Source: Ianthella basta (taxonomy: Eukaryota > Porifera > Demospongiae > Verongiida > Ianthellidae). From it: DNA of 64,000 nucleotides. The position numbers and the translations under genes were made by a program. Shown one piece after another: positions 1 through 11,125 of this stretch (positions are counted from its first letter, which is position 1; every line of letters begins with the position of its first letter). Under the pieces are notes generated by a model. That model did no database searches. It had not been told where the DNA came from and was given only the letters and a program-made list of their open reading frames with translations. Location: assembly GCA_964019415.1 (NCBI GenBank), contig OZ025890.1, positions 2,875,553 through 2,939,552 on the forward strand. Reading direction: 5' to 3'.

Positions 1-1855
1 AGACCCCTACTACAGAGTAGTGAGTGACACACTTTTGGTTGATGTCACTTCCTATGATTATGGAGGGAGGTACTACTGTTCTGTGAATTACAACAAAAGG
101 CAACAACAGGCAAAGTCTGCTGGCTTTACACCTCGGATCACTGTGGCTGGTTAGTATACACACCATGAATACCATGGATACTTTTTCTATCTCACTGACA
201 CACCTTCCCTCTCTATACAGGTAACACTGCTCCCTTCCTATACACCCCCATCTCCCTCCTCCCTGAGAGCTCCCTCATCACTGATGTACAACAGGTAACA
301 GGGAGGAATGGACAACAGTGGATAACATGTAACAGTGGCAGACTGACACAAAGGCCACAGATTAAGATAGGGAGTGTTGTAATTCGTCTTTCAAACCATA
401 CTTCTAACTCTGCCACTATTGAGCCTGTCATGGACCGTCCTAATGGACTCTACCACTGTTCATCAGGACATTCACGACAATTAATGCAAAATTTCTCACT
501 TTACTTTCAGAATTCAGGTAAGCACTTTTGTCATTATCATGCCAAATTTAGTATCATAAAACACACTGGCAGAGTGTATGCAAATTTGGGTTGTAATGCT
601 TTTACTGTTCTAATTTGATTCATTGCTATTCCCTCCTCCCAGCCCCTCTACCAACACCCACTGTACATGACCAGGACTCTACTATGTGGACACTTACATC
701 ACCAGATGGCAGCCAAGTAGAGAGATATATTGTACAGTTTGAGTGTAGGGTACGAAACATCACATTTGTAGTGAAGTACATGAGTGTCAGTGCTAATGGA
801 GGAAGTGGACGAGAAGCAACAAGTCAATCCTGTTTTGTAGTAGGCCAGCTCTACAAAGTGAAGGTGTGGTCAGTTAGTGGAGCCAACATCAGTCACCAGC
901 CAACAGTGAAGTGTCTTACACCAGATGGGCAGTGCAGGGAGGAAGGTGGGAGATGCACAATGATGTGTAGTGTTTGTGACTATTGTTGTGGAAATGGGTG
1001 ATGTGCATGGGTGTGGTCAGCATTGTCCTTTTAAAGTAAACTATGAAGTTCATGGTGTTTTTGATTGTAATTGCATGGTCATGTGCACTTGATGGACCAA
1101 TAACAAGCCCATGCAGTGATGCTTGCTCTAACGGCTTTAGGTGGCAGAGAGACTGCAACTCCATCAACAGTGACTGCTACATCAGCAAGAAGTGATACGT
1201 CACCCACCACACCCAGTGGACCTTCCGGCTCCGGTACACAACCTGCTAATATGAAGCATAATGGTGAGGACCTCAGAGTTGTACATGTACAGTAGTGCAT
1301 ACTCCAAAGCAACCAAACCAAATGGGATTTATGAAGTATGTCCAAAGAAATTCTACTACATGCTGTACTATGCCTTCTTTTTTACTCACCTCTGTTTATC
1401 AGCATTTGCATCCACAGTTCAATTTGTGGCCATTAATCGCATTCTGAAATGAGGTGAAATAGTTTGAAGAGGAATGTTACTGCCATTAGTACCTGATTCC
1501 ATGAAACAAAAGACTGTTATTATGCTGTTGCCTCCTTGTATAGGTACATGCACACGTACTCCTTCAACAGTGGTACCAATTGCAATATCATTTGGAACCC
1601 TAATGGCTCTCTTGCATGGGCATTGTCACATTCACTGCTGGTGTAGTGATGTTGGTCAGAACCAAGAGGGTACTAGACCACTCCCACAAACCACCTCCCC
1701 TTGGAGATGGCCACTATGAGATAGTGGATGAAGGAAAGAAGAGTGCATCTCTTAGTGCAGTGGTCTATGAGGAGGTAGACAAGCAGGACACACAGACAGA
1801 CAGACACTCCAACCAGTATCAGGATCTGGAACTGACAAAGATGGCAGGGAATTAG
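1..1855 (+). pseudogene. R1: Ig/FN3 transmembrane receptor, 5' truncated by window, tail type 2, broken
   Basis: Exons by homology to intact copies: 1-149 (end of Ig1, with the D-Y-G-G-R-Y-Y-C F-strand motif), 221-517 (Ig2), 643-945 (FN3), 1141-1263 (Ser/Thr/Pro stalk) and 1544-1855 (transmembrane plus tail). All introns are phase 1 with GT-AG ends. The usual stalk acceptor is TTG here, and a downstream CTTTAG at 1140 replaces it in frame. Two lesions are visible. First, the transmembrane segment entered from the stalk frame (VVPIAISFGTLMALL) must shift by one base near 1605-1620 to reach the tail frame (GIVTFTAGVVMLVRTKR). Second, TAG at 1853-1855 stands where R7 has GAG, which removes the last YASINA residues. 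The tail has DGHYEIVDE and VVYEEVDK tyrosine motifs like R7. The signal exon lies outside the window. A sequencing error cannot be excluded for the frameshift. Confidence 0.8.
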
Positions 1856-2432
1856 TATGCCTCCATCAATGCTTAAATAGCTAGTGTTGAGTATTTACGT
1901 ATGTAGCATTCTTTGTGTCATGCTTTCAGACACACAACCACATGTCTGGTAGTTGACTGTAGAATAGGCTGTGTGTACTCCATTTAAAGTACATATGTAG
2001 CAAGATGCAATATGTAGTAATAGCGACACCAAACATGATGATTTGCAATTGCTGTGTGAGCCACTGCCATATATGGTATCAATTTATGAATTCATAATCA
2101 CTATACTTGGTCCAGCATATAAACATTGCTGGTGAGACCCAAATTTCAAAGGCATAAAAAAATAATATGGACAATTGTAAAGCACAGAATAGAACCAGCC
2201 TGTTACAGTCTGGCATGTAGCTCTTGTATTGTGTATCTCATCCAAGTATGTACAAATTACTGACTACACTATCTCCAGTTTATTGTACAACTTGTGCAAA
2301 ATTGCACTCGTTTCCCTTTCACATTGTGCACTCTTGTATAAATGGGGTTGCTACAACCCCGTAGCCTCTTGTTCCACTGCCCTAGGTGTGAAATATTCAT
2401 GACTGGAGCAATACAAATATATTTTGCCAACA
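1856..2432. other. 3' flank of R1, no gene seen
   Basis: The first ~540 bases match the 3' flank of R7 (about 50254-50800) closely, so R1 and R7 share their ends including noncoding sequence. No coding potential is seen. Confidence 0.6.
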
Positions 2433-3680
2433 GTTGATCCCAAATTCAGACGTTTCGGCAACCTACAGATACCTTCATCAGTGAATACTTGACACTTACT
2501 GTACAAGCACAGATGTATATATATATATGTACAATCGATCATGCAGATGATGACATGGTCACATGAGGTACACGAGTACAACAGAGCAAGGATTGTTGCC
2601 AGAAATACAGACAATAAAATTAGTGATAATAAAATAATGATAAGAATACTAGAGGAAAAGAGGGCTGAGTACCTAGAACACCAAAAAGGAAACATGGTCA
2701 GTTCAACAGTGCTGTGTAGAGTTCTGGCAAGGTGCCCTTCTCACTGCTGAGGGTGACCTGATGGTGCTGTATGTGCCAGGACTCTAATATGCATTGTGTC
2801 TGAGTGAGGGAAGGGTCAGTGCTGCACGTCTTTCCTCACTACCTTGAACCTGGTTCGGCTGTAAAATGGTGTGTCTACGGATAAAGCTCATTGGGTATCT
2901 ACTTCTTTGGATGGCTTTAGTGACGCACCTTTCTCCTCCACCCGGCTCATCCCTGATGACGAAAGGGCCTCAGCTCTGTGCAGTAGTGTCCTGACGATGG
3001 CACTCTTGTGCACCATTGGATGGTGGGACTGGAAATTCAGATACTGATCTGTGCAGTCTTGCAGTACACACTGCATGGTGCTGACTGAACCAATGTTGTC
3101 CTCCTGTGTCAAGATAATGTCCAGGAAGAGGAGCTGCATGCTTAGCTGACTCCTTCTCAACTGTGAACAGTATGTTGGAGTCAACACTGTTCAGGTGGTT
3201 GTGAAAGGATTGACCAGGTCCACAGGGACTATAGTGCACATGTTATCTACATGCCATCTCCAGAAACATGAGGAGTATGAAAGGGTGAAAATGCCACATT
3301 GATCGACGCACATCCCTACACTCAGACATAATGCATGTTGGAGTCCTGGCACTTACTGCACCATCGAGCCATCCTCAACAGGAGGAGGGCACCTTGCCAG
3401 AACTCTATGCAGCACTGTTGGACTGACCATATTTCCTTTTGGTGTTCTAGGTACTCACTCCCCTTTTTCTCTTGTATCCTAATCAATACATTAATTATCA
3501 CTAATTTTATTGTCTTTACTTCCTGCCACAATCCTTCCTCTGTTGTTACATGGGTACCTCACGGGACCATGTCACCATCTGCCTGCTCAATTGTGTTAAT
3601 ATGTTTGTGCTTGTAAGTGTCAATAATTCACTGATGAAGACATCCGTAGGGTACCAAAACGTCTAATTTTGTGATCAAGC
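2433..3680 (-). mobile_element. Penelope-like retroelement remnant with long inverted arms
   Basis: The element has two ~370-bp arms in inverted orientation, about 2433-2815 and 3310-3680, diverged from one another but alignable along their whole length. Between them the minus strand carries a decayed reverse-transcriptase fragment. Each arm's end, read toward the outside, carries CTGATGAAG followed by a short stem and an (A/G)AAACGTC block, a motif of the hammerhead type known from Penelope-like elements. Inverted or partial terminal repeats are typical for that class. The insertion lies between R1 and R2 and has no counterpart between R7 and R8. The class assignment rests on the RT fragment and the arm motif, not on a search. 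Confidence 0.6.
2888..3239 (-). pseudogene. Reverse transcriptase fragment (Penelope-like)
   Basis: The minus strand carries, in two overlapping frames, a run reading HLNSVDSNILFTVEKES, then LLFLDIILTQEDN, GSVST, TDQYLNFQSHHPMVHKSA and IVRTLLHRAE. This order (FTVE, then PFLD-like, then a sequence ending in DQYLNFxSHHP, then VRTL) matches the C-terminal palm/thumb region of Penelope-type reverse transcriptases as I know them. The frame changes near 3140-3170, so the copy is dead. The catalytic YADD box and a GIY-YIG endonuclease are not present. Confidence 0.6.
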
Positions 3681-3857
3681 GTTGGCGTCTAGTGATACGT
3701 AATATAAAAGAGTTGTAGCAGAAACCATTTACCTACGCACTTGAACAAATACTCCTGAAGCCACAAAGACAACCGTCAAACTTACAGCACTACTTCTCAC
3801 CAGGGCACAGCTGGAGAAGAGGAGTGGTTCAGTGGACAAGATGTGACAGTTCTGACA

Positions 3858-6087
3858 ATGAAGGTACTGGTGGTTCTATTGGGACTCATCACAACCTGTC
3901 TTCTATTAGGTAGGAGGGGGAATATAGGCTGATTGCTAGGAGGGAAGGAGGGAACTGGGGACACAAGTGATTGTGGGGTACCATCCACATGACCAACAGG
4001 AGATGGAGCTGTTACAGTGAGGATCAGGGCATACAATGCCACTGGAGAACTGGACATTAAAGCAGTGAGGACTCGCTATAAAGACAGTTTCACTCTGGGA
4101 ACAAGAGTCCTTCTGACTTGTGATGTGGACCAACTACCTGTGGGCAGTGAGGTAGTCAGCTACAAGTGGAAACACAACTGCACAGGAGGCACTCAAGGGA
4201 GGCGTGAGATACAAGAGGGAGACCCCTACTACAGAGTAGTGAATGACACTCTTTTGGTGGATGTCACTTCCTACAATTATGGAGGGACGTACTGGTGTTC
4301 AGTGAATTACAGCAATATGCTACCAATGGCAATTGGGTTTACACCTCAGATCACTGTGGCAGGTTAGGGCACACATCATTCAATACCATGGACACTACAT
4401 ACTGTACATGCACCTTACATCATCCATCTCTATGATGATTATAGGTAACACTGCTCTCTTCCTATACACCCCAATTTCCCTCCTCCCTGAGAACCCCTTC
4501 ATCACTGATGTACAACAGGTAACAGGGAGGAATGGACAACAGTGGATAACATGTAACAGTAGGAGACAGACACCAAGGCCACAGTTCATGAGGGGAAGCA
4601 ATTTCATTACTTCTTCTAATAGTACTCTAAACTCTGCCACAATTTGGGTAAGTAGCCGCCGTCCCAATGGACTCTACTACTGCTTCATATCACAGAGACA
4701 CTACTTCTCACTCTACTTAAGGAATTCAGGTAAGCTATTACCCCATGTGCCCAACTTAGCAGCACAAGACACACTGCTCTGGTAGACTGTGTGTGAACTC
4801 AGGCTATAATGGTTATCACTGCTCTTGTTTGATTAAATGCCATTCCATCCTCCCTGCCACTCTACCAACACCCACTGTACATGACCAGGACTCTACTATG
4901 TGGACACTTACATCACCAGATGGCAGCCAAGTGGAGAGATATATTGTACAGTTTGAGTGTAGGGTACGAAACATCACATTTGTAGTGAAGTACATGAGTG
5001 TCAGTGCTAATGGAGGAAGTGGACGAGAAGCAACAAGTCAATCCTGTTTTGTAGTAGGCCAGCTCTACAAAGTGAAGGTGTGGTCAGTTAGTGGAGCCAA
5101 CATCAGTCACCAGCCAACAGTGAAGTGTCTTACACTAGAAGGTGAGAGGTGCACAATGATGTGTAGTGATTACGACTATTGTTGTGGAAATGGGTGATGT
5201 GGGTGTTGTCAACATTGTCCTGTAAGTGAAGAATCTCAAAGTTAGTCAGGGGCCCAGTAAATGAAGTATCAAGTTTTCAGTTAGTCAGGGGTAGTGTGGT
5301 CCCTCCCCCTTGTGGGGAGGGGTCAAGTATTGCCTGACTAGTTCACAGTTTACCAATTTGTGGTGATTGTATGGTCATGTGCTCTAGTTGGACAAACAGC
5401 AAATTATCATTATTACAGTAAGATTTACCATATATTTTTGTGCATATAACATACCTTACATACTTACTGGTGGGCCTAATTCTTGTAGTAGTGGTGAGAA
5501 GGAAAACTGTTCTTGCACAGAATGGAGACATGACGATGGATGAGAATCCGTACTACAACAAGACAGCAGTGATGGAGCAAGAGATTGAGATGAGAGAGAA
5601 AGATCTAGCTGCTATTAATGAAGATCCAGATAATGGCAAGGGTGAAGAAACTGGCTCTACTGTTGATGGCTTTGATCTCCATGAAGATGTCGATAGTAAA
5701 GTACGGATGAAATCCACAGAGAAACCTGCCTCAGAAGTGTCTACTACACCAGCCAATGCAGCCAACATTGAGGAACTGTATGCTGTTGTGGACAAGAGCA
5801 AGAATAAGGAGACCAAGACGGAGAGAGAAGGTGGGACTGCTGCAGCAGACAGAGGTGATCTGTACTCCATGCCAATGAAAAAGAAAGGTATGATGACAGA
5901 GGAAGGGGAAGGAGTGGTTGAGAGTGTTGGTGTGGAGAAGGGAGAAGAGTATGATGACATGGTAGGGCTCAAGTATGAGCCAATGGCAGACAGTGAGTCT
6001 GGGCAGCAAAGTGAAGGAGATCGCAAGGCTCTTAATGTTGACATGCTCTATGCAGTCGTGGATAAGAGCCATAAGAAGAAACAGTGA
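3858..6087 (+). pseudogene. R2: Ig/FN3 receptor with lost splice acceptor and lost stalk/transmembrane start
   Basis: Exons by homology: 3858-3909 (signal peptide MKVLVVLLGLITTCLLL), 4000-4362 (Ig1), 4445-4729 (Ig2) and 4857-5141 (FN3, six codons short at its end), then a tail open from 5440 to the stop at 6087. The FN3 acceptor AG is TG at 4855-4856, while every other copy keeps AG, and the next AG downstream is out of frame. The stalk exon survives only as ~33 bases after 5390 and the first half of the transmembrane exon is missing, although VGLILVVVVRRK and the whole type 1 tail are open. That tail has NPYY, EELYAVV, DLYSMPM, LKYEPM and MLYAVV. A long open tail behind broken upstream exons suggests recent inactivation or an unrecognised alternative transcript. 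Confidence 0.75.
5282..5340. mobile_element. Short hairpin MITE-like element in R2 intron
   Basis: A 59-bp element begins TAGTCAGG and ends CCTGACTA, with an internal CCCTCCCCC/GGGGAGGGG foldback. It is flanked by 9-base repeats GTTTTCAGT (5273-5281) and GTTCACAGT (5341-5349), consistent with a decayed 9-bp target-site duplication. R7 and R8 carry the same insertion at the same intron site. Confidence 0.65.
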
Positions 6088-7258
6088 CTCTCTATACATT
6101 CGCTTATTGTGTGACGCAGAAAAAATGACCTTGTTTACTACAGCTTATTACAGTACATTTGCTTATTGTCTGAAGCAGATAAATGAACATGCTTACTACA
6201 ACCCATTACATACTGCTTACATTTCATCGTGTGTGCATCAGTTTGCAACACACTTTATCAGCGGTGATCTCAAAGGGAACGCATCCAACCAATACTAGTG
6301 ATGCCCTTAAAGTACAGAACACTTTCAAGTGGTAGACATAGTGGTACCCAAGAGTGTGCACTATGTGAGTGCATGCATTAGTGCAGCACTGATTGGTATT
6401 AGTCATTAGTCACCTTATACTGTAACACTAGTGTGTGAATGTGTAGTTATACAGCACAAACAGGTTAACTCATACAGTAAGTGCACAAAAGTTAGAGGAG
6501 TAGCAACTGTGGAGGCTTCAGTCACACTTCATCAGCAGTGATTTCAGGGGATCACATCCAACCAGTAATGAGAGTGATGCATGTCATGTGATGCCCTTAA
6601 TGTACATAACACTTACAAATGGTAGACATACAGTAGTGGTACACATCCTTCCTCATAGCTTTTCTACTGCACATGCATACAATTATTTTCCACTGCTGCA
6701 CAAATAATATAGTTGTATGTGTGCCTCTGTATAGCTTATCCACAGTGTCATGTGCGTACATATAATTTGTCATGCAGAAGCATTACAATCTGAGTGTAAC
6801 GTGGTAGTTGTGGTGGTGGCAGTCTCTGTCTGTATAGTATTAAGCATGGATATATGTATATTCAAAGTAACTTATGTACCTAAATTGCAAGACCAAGTTC
6901 ATTATGTAGTGAACTATGCACTTGAAGCACATACCAATTTCCCAAATATTGAGCTATTGTGTATGTATTGTGTACTGAAGTCATGAAAGCAAAACTATTA
7001 CAGCACAATTATAATATTATGATGGAACTGATGACTATTGTAAAATGAAAGATAAGTAAGGCTTAGCTATCTATTCATCTATTGTTACAGTAAGAGGATT
7101 GAAAGAGGCTGCACTTTCAGCAACCTTTAATGTACACAAAGCAGCTTTGCTTGGCCTGTGATTTATCAAGATCCCAAAATGTAACATCTTGATATAATGT
7201 ATGTATGTGTACAGTGCTACACAGTCCAGTGGCTCTTAACTGACAAGTGGTTGTGGCA
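6088..7258. other. Spacer and upstream region of L1
   Basis: No gene is seen. It holds a diverged tandem repeat of about 275 bp (units beginning near 6264 and 6538, each with CATCCAACCA and a later GATGCCCTTAA). The same pair recurs at about 21580 and 21845. Near 6966-6985 lies TGTACTGAAGTCATGAAA, a block also found ahead of L2 and L4 and in altered form ahead of L3. The last ~60 bases before the start match those of L3 rather than L2 or L4. Confidence 0.5.
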
Positions 7259-10200
7259 ATGGCTCTCAATTCTTGTCTGCCAACAGTGACTACACTGATG
7301 GTGGCCTTTCTTCTGCTCATTAACCAAGGTGGTACCTCCTCTGCTGGCAGACCTCAGTTGTTCTGGGTGGCAGCAGACAAAGCACAATGTAGCAACTACA
7401 GCAATGGCAGTGACTGCGACACACTAGCTGGATACCAACTGAGGAAGGATGTCAACTTCTCCCTCTCTGACACCACCTGGGTCTTCCTACATGGTGAGCA
7501 TAAGTGGGGCTCTGGAGGAAGTAGCCTGAGAATTGTGGGAGCAAGAAATGTGACATTCAAAGGAGACGAGCAATGTGCTATGGGAGCTGAGAAATGTGCT
7601 TTAGTGATGCAGCAGTACATGTACAGTATTGCAAGTGTTCTTGTGGGGCAGTCAAGTGATGTCACGTTTGTAAATTTGATTCTAGAACATTTTGGTAATA
7701 TTGATGTGACACAAACAAGTAACTTTCATGTTTATTCTGTTCACTTCCGGTACACAAATCTGGTTGTACATGATCCTTTCGGAGATTACACAATAGAGGG
7801 AAGCCATTTTGGCCCGTGGTCCCGTATTAACACAGAGCTTAGTGCTTGCCCTTGTGCATCAGAGAGGAAATGTAAATTTACCTTCACGGTCAAAGAATGC
7901 AAATTGGAAATGGATTATGCTTCTACTACTGATTCGTCTTCAGGTTTTGTATTTGGTAAAGATGGTTATCCGTGGCCTACTGGCATAGCCATTTCAATGC
8001 ATAACCAAACCTACTACCATTTCATTGGCATGTTCATTACCAACAGCACCTTTTCCTACAGCGATTTAACTGTGATTGTCAGAAACTATCCAACAAGTTC
8101 ACTTGCTGTGGAGATCAAAAACGTTACTTTCAACAGGTGTCTTGTCAATGTGGAGCTGCCTTTAATGAAGACTGTGACATATTCTGAGGGAGCTCGTGTG
8201 CTTATAAATGAAAGCAATTTCATAGTATCGCATGATGGAAAATTGGATATTTGTCTCCGGCTTAATTTGTCCCAAGACAGCCTGGGAAAAGTATCAACAC
8301 AGCACCCTGAGATAGTTATTGCAAACTCAAACTTTCAAGATGACCAACTCGCACAACATGAGGATGACGTTGACATATACCCCTACATACTTAGGGCTAG
8401 GATCACTCACAATCTATATCACCTTGAAGCCAAGCATAGGCCATTGTTGACTATTCTACGCTGCACATTCAAGAGAACGAGGCGAGATGTAGTACTTGAG
8501 CTAAGCAACCTACAAGGGTACAGAGTGTTACTGGCTGGCAATCAGATAATATCAAATGAAGGCATGTATCTACAGATGAGCAGCACCCAAGTGGAGCTTC
8601 ATGGCTATAATGAAATCAGCAGTAACAACGTCAAATTAGTTCTGGGGAATGATGGTGGTGGAATCTATCTGTCATCTGATTCTCGGTTGTTACTGGCACC
8701 ACACTCATTTCTGAATGTGTCTGCAAACAGAGGAGACCCATATGGAGGTGGAATATACATTGATTACAAGGGCAGAGGTGTACGGACACTGAATGAGTTT
8801 GTAGACTGTTATGTTGATAAGCTGACCTGTCCAGGATGGTGTTTCTTTCAGTTCATCAACAGTGATGGGCAGTATGTGAATGCAAGTGACATAGCAGAAC
8901 ACAATGCAACTGTTATACTGTCAAACAACACAGCAACCTATGGTGGGAACAATGTCTTCAATGGACACTTTCAGAACTGCATTCTACGGACTGCCCATGG
9001 CACTGCACCAGCCAACAGAGAGCTCATCCTCAATGTCTTCCAACAGTATCCTCCCATGGATGAAGAATCAATACCTTCTTTCCCCTATGCCATCTGCTTC
9101 TGTGGTGGTGATGAACTCAGCTGCATCGGGAACAACAAATTAGTGATAGAGACTTACCCTGTACAGCAGCTCCCAATATTTGTGACAGTTTTAGGAGATT
9201 GGGAACGTGAGATACCAGTAAGGCTAACAGTAGCAATGGCACAGTCAGAAAAGCGTAATAAACTGGACATTAAAGGCTGTACCCGAGTGCACACAGTAGA
9301 GCATCCCAATGGACCAGTACCAGGCAGCAGGCATGAACTGTTACTGGAGGCATCACTGGATATCGGTGACAACTTTCAAAGATTTATAGTAATTCATGTC
9401 TTTAATGACTGCTCCCCAGGGTTGCAATATATAGACCAACAATGCATATGCAACCCATTCCTCAAACAACACCATTTCACCTGTACCATCATGTCAAATA
9501 CAGCAACATACAAGGCTGAATGGCCATATTACTGGATTGGTGTTGTGGAGGAACATGTAATACTGAGCCCAAGTTGTCCCATGTTCTTCTGCAACTCGGC
9601 ATTGCAGTCCGGTCTAGCACTAGACAGTAACAGTGACAATAGCTTGCAATGCATCAATGGTCGTCGAGGCCTGCTCTGCAGTGAATGCCCATCAGGTTAC
9701 AGTTCAGTGTTTGGCTCTTTCAAATGCAAACAGTGCTCCAGTGTGTGGTTACTTCAGTTACCACTGTATGCATTGGGAGGGGTCTTCATTGTTGCTCTTC
9801 TGTTCCTCTTCAACTTAACTCTCCTCCAAGGAACCATCATGGGTGTGGTGTTGTACACCAACATCATGGGACTCATGGGAGACTTCCTTCATGAACATGC
9901 CTGGGGTCCACTGTTCTTTCTCCTGTCAGTACTCAACCTACAGTCAGGTGCTGGAGTGTGTTTCTACAGTGGGATGGATGAGTTCTTGAAGGCTCTTCTC
10001 CAGTTTGCATTTCCCTTCTACCTCTTCACCTTGCTCATAGTCATCATCATTGTCACTCACAAGTGTGGCTACAGGATGTTCAGAAAGGCTCGCTTCATAG
10101 CCAGGAGAGCTGTACCAGTACTGGCCACCATCATGGTACTCACATACACCTCTCTTGTGAGTGCTGTCATCACTCCACTGAGGTACACTACACTTTACAA

Positions 10201-11125
10201 TGCAGACACTGCACAAGGTCAAACAGTTTGGCTGTATCAACCCTCCCTGCCCTTCTTTGGCGGCCAGCACCTTGTCCTGGGCATCCTGTCCATTGCAGTG
10301 ACTGTGCTCTACCTGATTCCCTTCACATTCACAATGCTCTTTGGAGATCTGATGAGAAGGTACTTCCACAAGTTGTGGTTCAGTCACTTCATGGATGTCC
10401 TCCATGGAGGATTCAAATGGCCCCTTGGTTTCTGGATTGGCTTGAGATTGCTGGCACGAGTCATCCTTGTGGCTATAAACATCACTACCAATCCAAACAC
10501 TTCCGCTTTCTGCACTATGGTCACAGCTGAGACACTGCTAGTTGTTCAGTTGCTGGTCAAACCATTCAGGGATCCAAACCAATTCAGAGAAGACATCCAT
10601 GTAGAAGGCCTTCCATCTTGTAAGAGGAAGTGTTTAACACAGATAAAGAAGTTCTTGAACACATATCATGCTCCATTATTTGAGACTATGTACCTAGTCA
10701 ACATTGTACAAATGAGTGCAATGGTTGCCTTTGGTTCCCATTCAGAAACTGTGGTGCTCTCTGCTGCAGGAGTGAACTTCCTTATCATCATGGCACTTGT
10801 ACAGTTTGCAGTCATCCTTGTCTACCATGCCTACAACTTCTTCCCTGTACCAGAGAGAGCTCGTAGCTGTGCCCAGTCATGTTGGTCAACCATGCATGCC
10901 ATCCCCAGCATGCTAAAGGACACTCAGTGCTGCCGGAGGGGGCCCAGGGAGGAGGAGGAACCCAGAAGGAGCCCTGTTCCAATTCTGATCCTACGACCAC
11001 CAGAGGTTGATGAGAGCTATGAGAGTGAATCAGAGACCAGTTCTTGCAATGAGCATCCACCTCCAGAAGAGGTGGAAGTCAGAGAGAGCTCTCTACATGA
11101 ACCACTGTTGACATATTGTGACTAA
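7259..11125 (+). CDS. L1: intronless beta-helix-like ectodomain plus polytopic membrane protein
   Basis: A single open frame of 1288 aa from ATG 7259 (an in-frame ATG at 7247 is less likely, because the MAL start is the one conserved in L2 and L3). Residues 1 to about 30 are a signal peptide (TVTTLMVAFLLLINQGG). Residues of about 35-770 form the ectodomain, rich in N-x-S/T sites and recurring short beta-strand units of the type NVTFKG, ITNSTFS, IVIANSNFQ and TILRCTFKR, as in right-handed parallel beta-helices. About 797-826 is a Cys-rich knot (GLLCSECPSGYSS). About 828-1197 holds some nine hydrophobic helices, and the end is an acidic Ser/Glu-rich tail with ESESETSS and LLTYCD. I do not recognise a named family and assign no reaction; a surface recognition or sensory role is inferred from architecture and context. 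It is intact and the last gene of unit 1. Confidence 0.85.
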   Translation: MALNSCLPTVTTLMVAFLLLINQGGTSSAGRPQLFWVAADKAQCSNYSNGSDCDTLAGYQLRKDVNFSLSDTTWVFLHGEHKWGSGGSSLRIVGARNVTFKGDEQCAMGAEKCALVMQQYMYSIASVLVGQSSDVTFVNLILEHFGNIDVTQTSNFHVYSVHFRYTNLVVHDPFGDYTIEGSHFGPWSRINTELSACPCASERKCKFTFTVKECKLEMDYASTTDSSSGFVFGKDGYPWPTGIAISMHNQTYYHFIGMFITNSTFSYSDLTVIVRNYPTSSLAVEIKNVTFNRCLVNVELPLMKTVTYSEGARVLINESNFIVSHDGKLDICLRLNLSQDSLGKVSTQHPEIVIANSNFQDDQLAQHEDDVDIYPYILRARITHNLYHLEAKHRPLLTILRCTFKRTRRDVVLELSNLQGYRVLLAGNQIISNEGMYLQMSSTQVELHGYNEISSNNVKLVLGNDGGGIYLSSDSRLLLAPHSFLNVSANRGDPYGGGIYIDYKGRGVRTLNEFVDCYVDKLTCPGWCFFQFINSDGQYVNASDIAEHNATVILSNNTATYGGNNVFNGHFQNCILRTAHGTAPANRELILNVFQQYPPMDEESIPSFPYAICFCGGDELSCIGNNKLVIETYPVQQLPIFVTVLGDWEREIPVRLTVAMAQSEKRNKLDIKGCTRVHTVEHPNGPVPGSRHELLLEASLDIGDNFQRFIVIHVFNDCSPGLQYIDQQCICNPFLKQHHFTCTIMSNTATYKAEWPYYWIGVVEEHVILSPSCPMFFCNSALQSGLALDSNSDNSLQCINGRRGLLCSECPSGYSSVFGSFKCKQCSSVWLLQLPLYALGGVFIVALLFLFNLTLLQGTIMGVVLYTNIMGLMGDFLHEHAWGPLFFLLSVLNLQSGAGVCFYSGMDEFLKALLQFAFPFYLFTLLIVIIIVTHKCGYRMFRKARFIARRAVPVLATIMVLTYTSLVSAVITPLRYTTLYNADTAQGQTVWLYQPSLPFFGGQHLVLGILSIAVTVLYLIPFTFTMLFGDLMRRYFHKLWFSHFMDVLHGGFKWPLGFWIGLRLLARVILVAINITTNPNTSAFCTMVTAETLLVVQLLVKPFRDPNQFREDIHVEGLPSCKRKCLTQIKKFLNTYHAPLFETMYLVNIVQMSAMVAFGSHSETVVLSAAGVNFLIIMALVQFAVILVYHAYNFFPVPERARSCAQSCWSTMHAIPSMLKDTQCCRRGPREEEEPRRSPVPILILRPPEVDESYESESETSSCNEHPPPEEVEVRESSLHEPLLTYCD

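Noticed and set aside
5553-6044. 163-codon minus-strand Ser/Pro-rich open frame, with relatives opposite the R3, R4, R6 and R8 tails
   Set aside because: It mirrors the Glu/Lys/Gly-rich receptor tail on the plus strand, so it is a shadow frame.
5557-6087. ITAM in the type 1 tail
   Set aside because: The two YAVV motifs are over 100 residues apart, far from the 6-12 residue ITAM spacing, and -2 positions are E or M rather than V/I/L/S.
9944-10405. 153-codon minus-strand open frame, repeated at 29766-30227 and 43443-43904
   Set aside because: It is antisense to the conserved membrane part of the L genes; its conservation follows from the coding strand.
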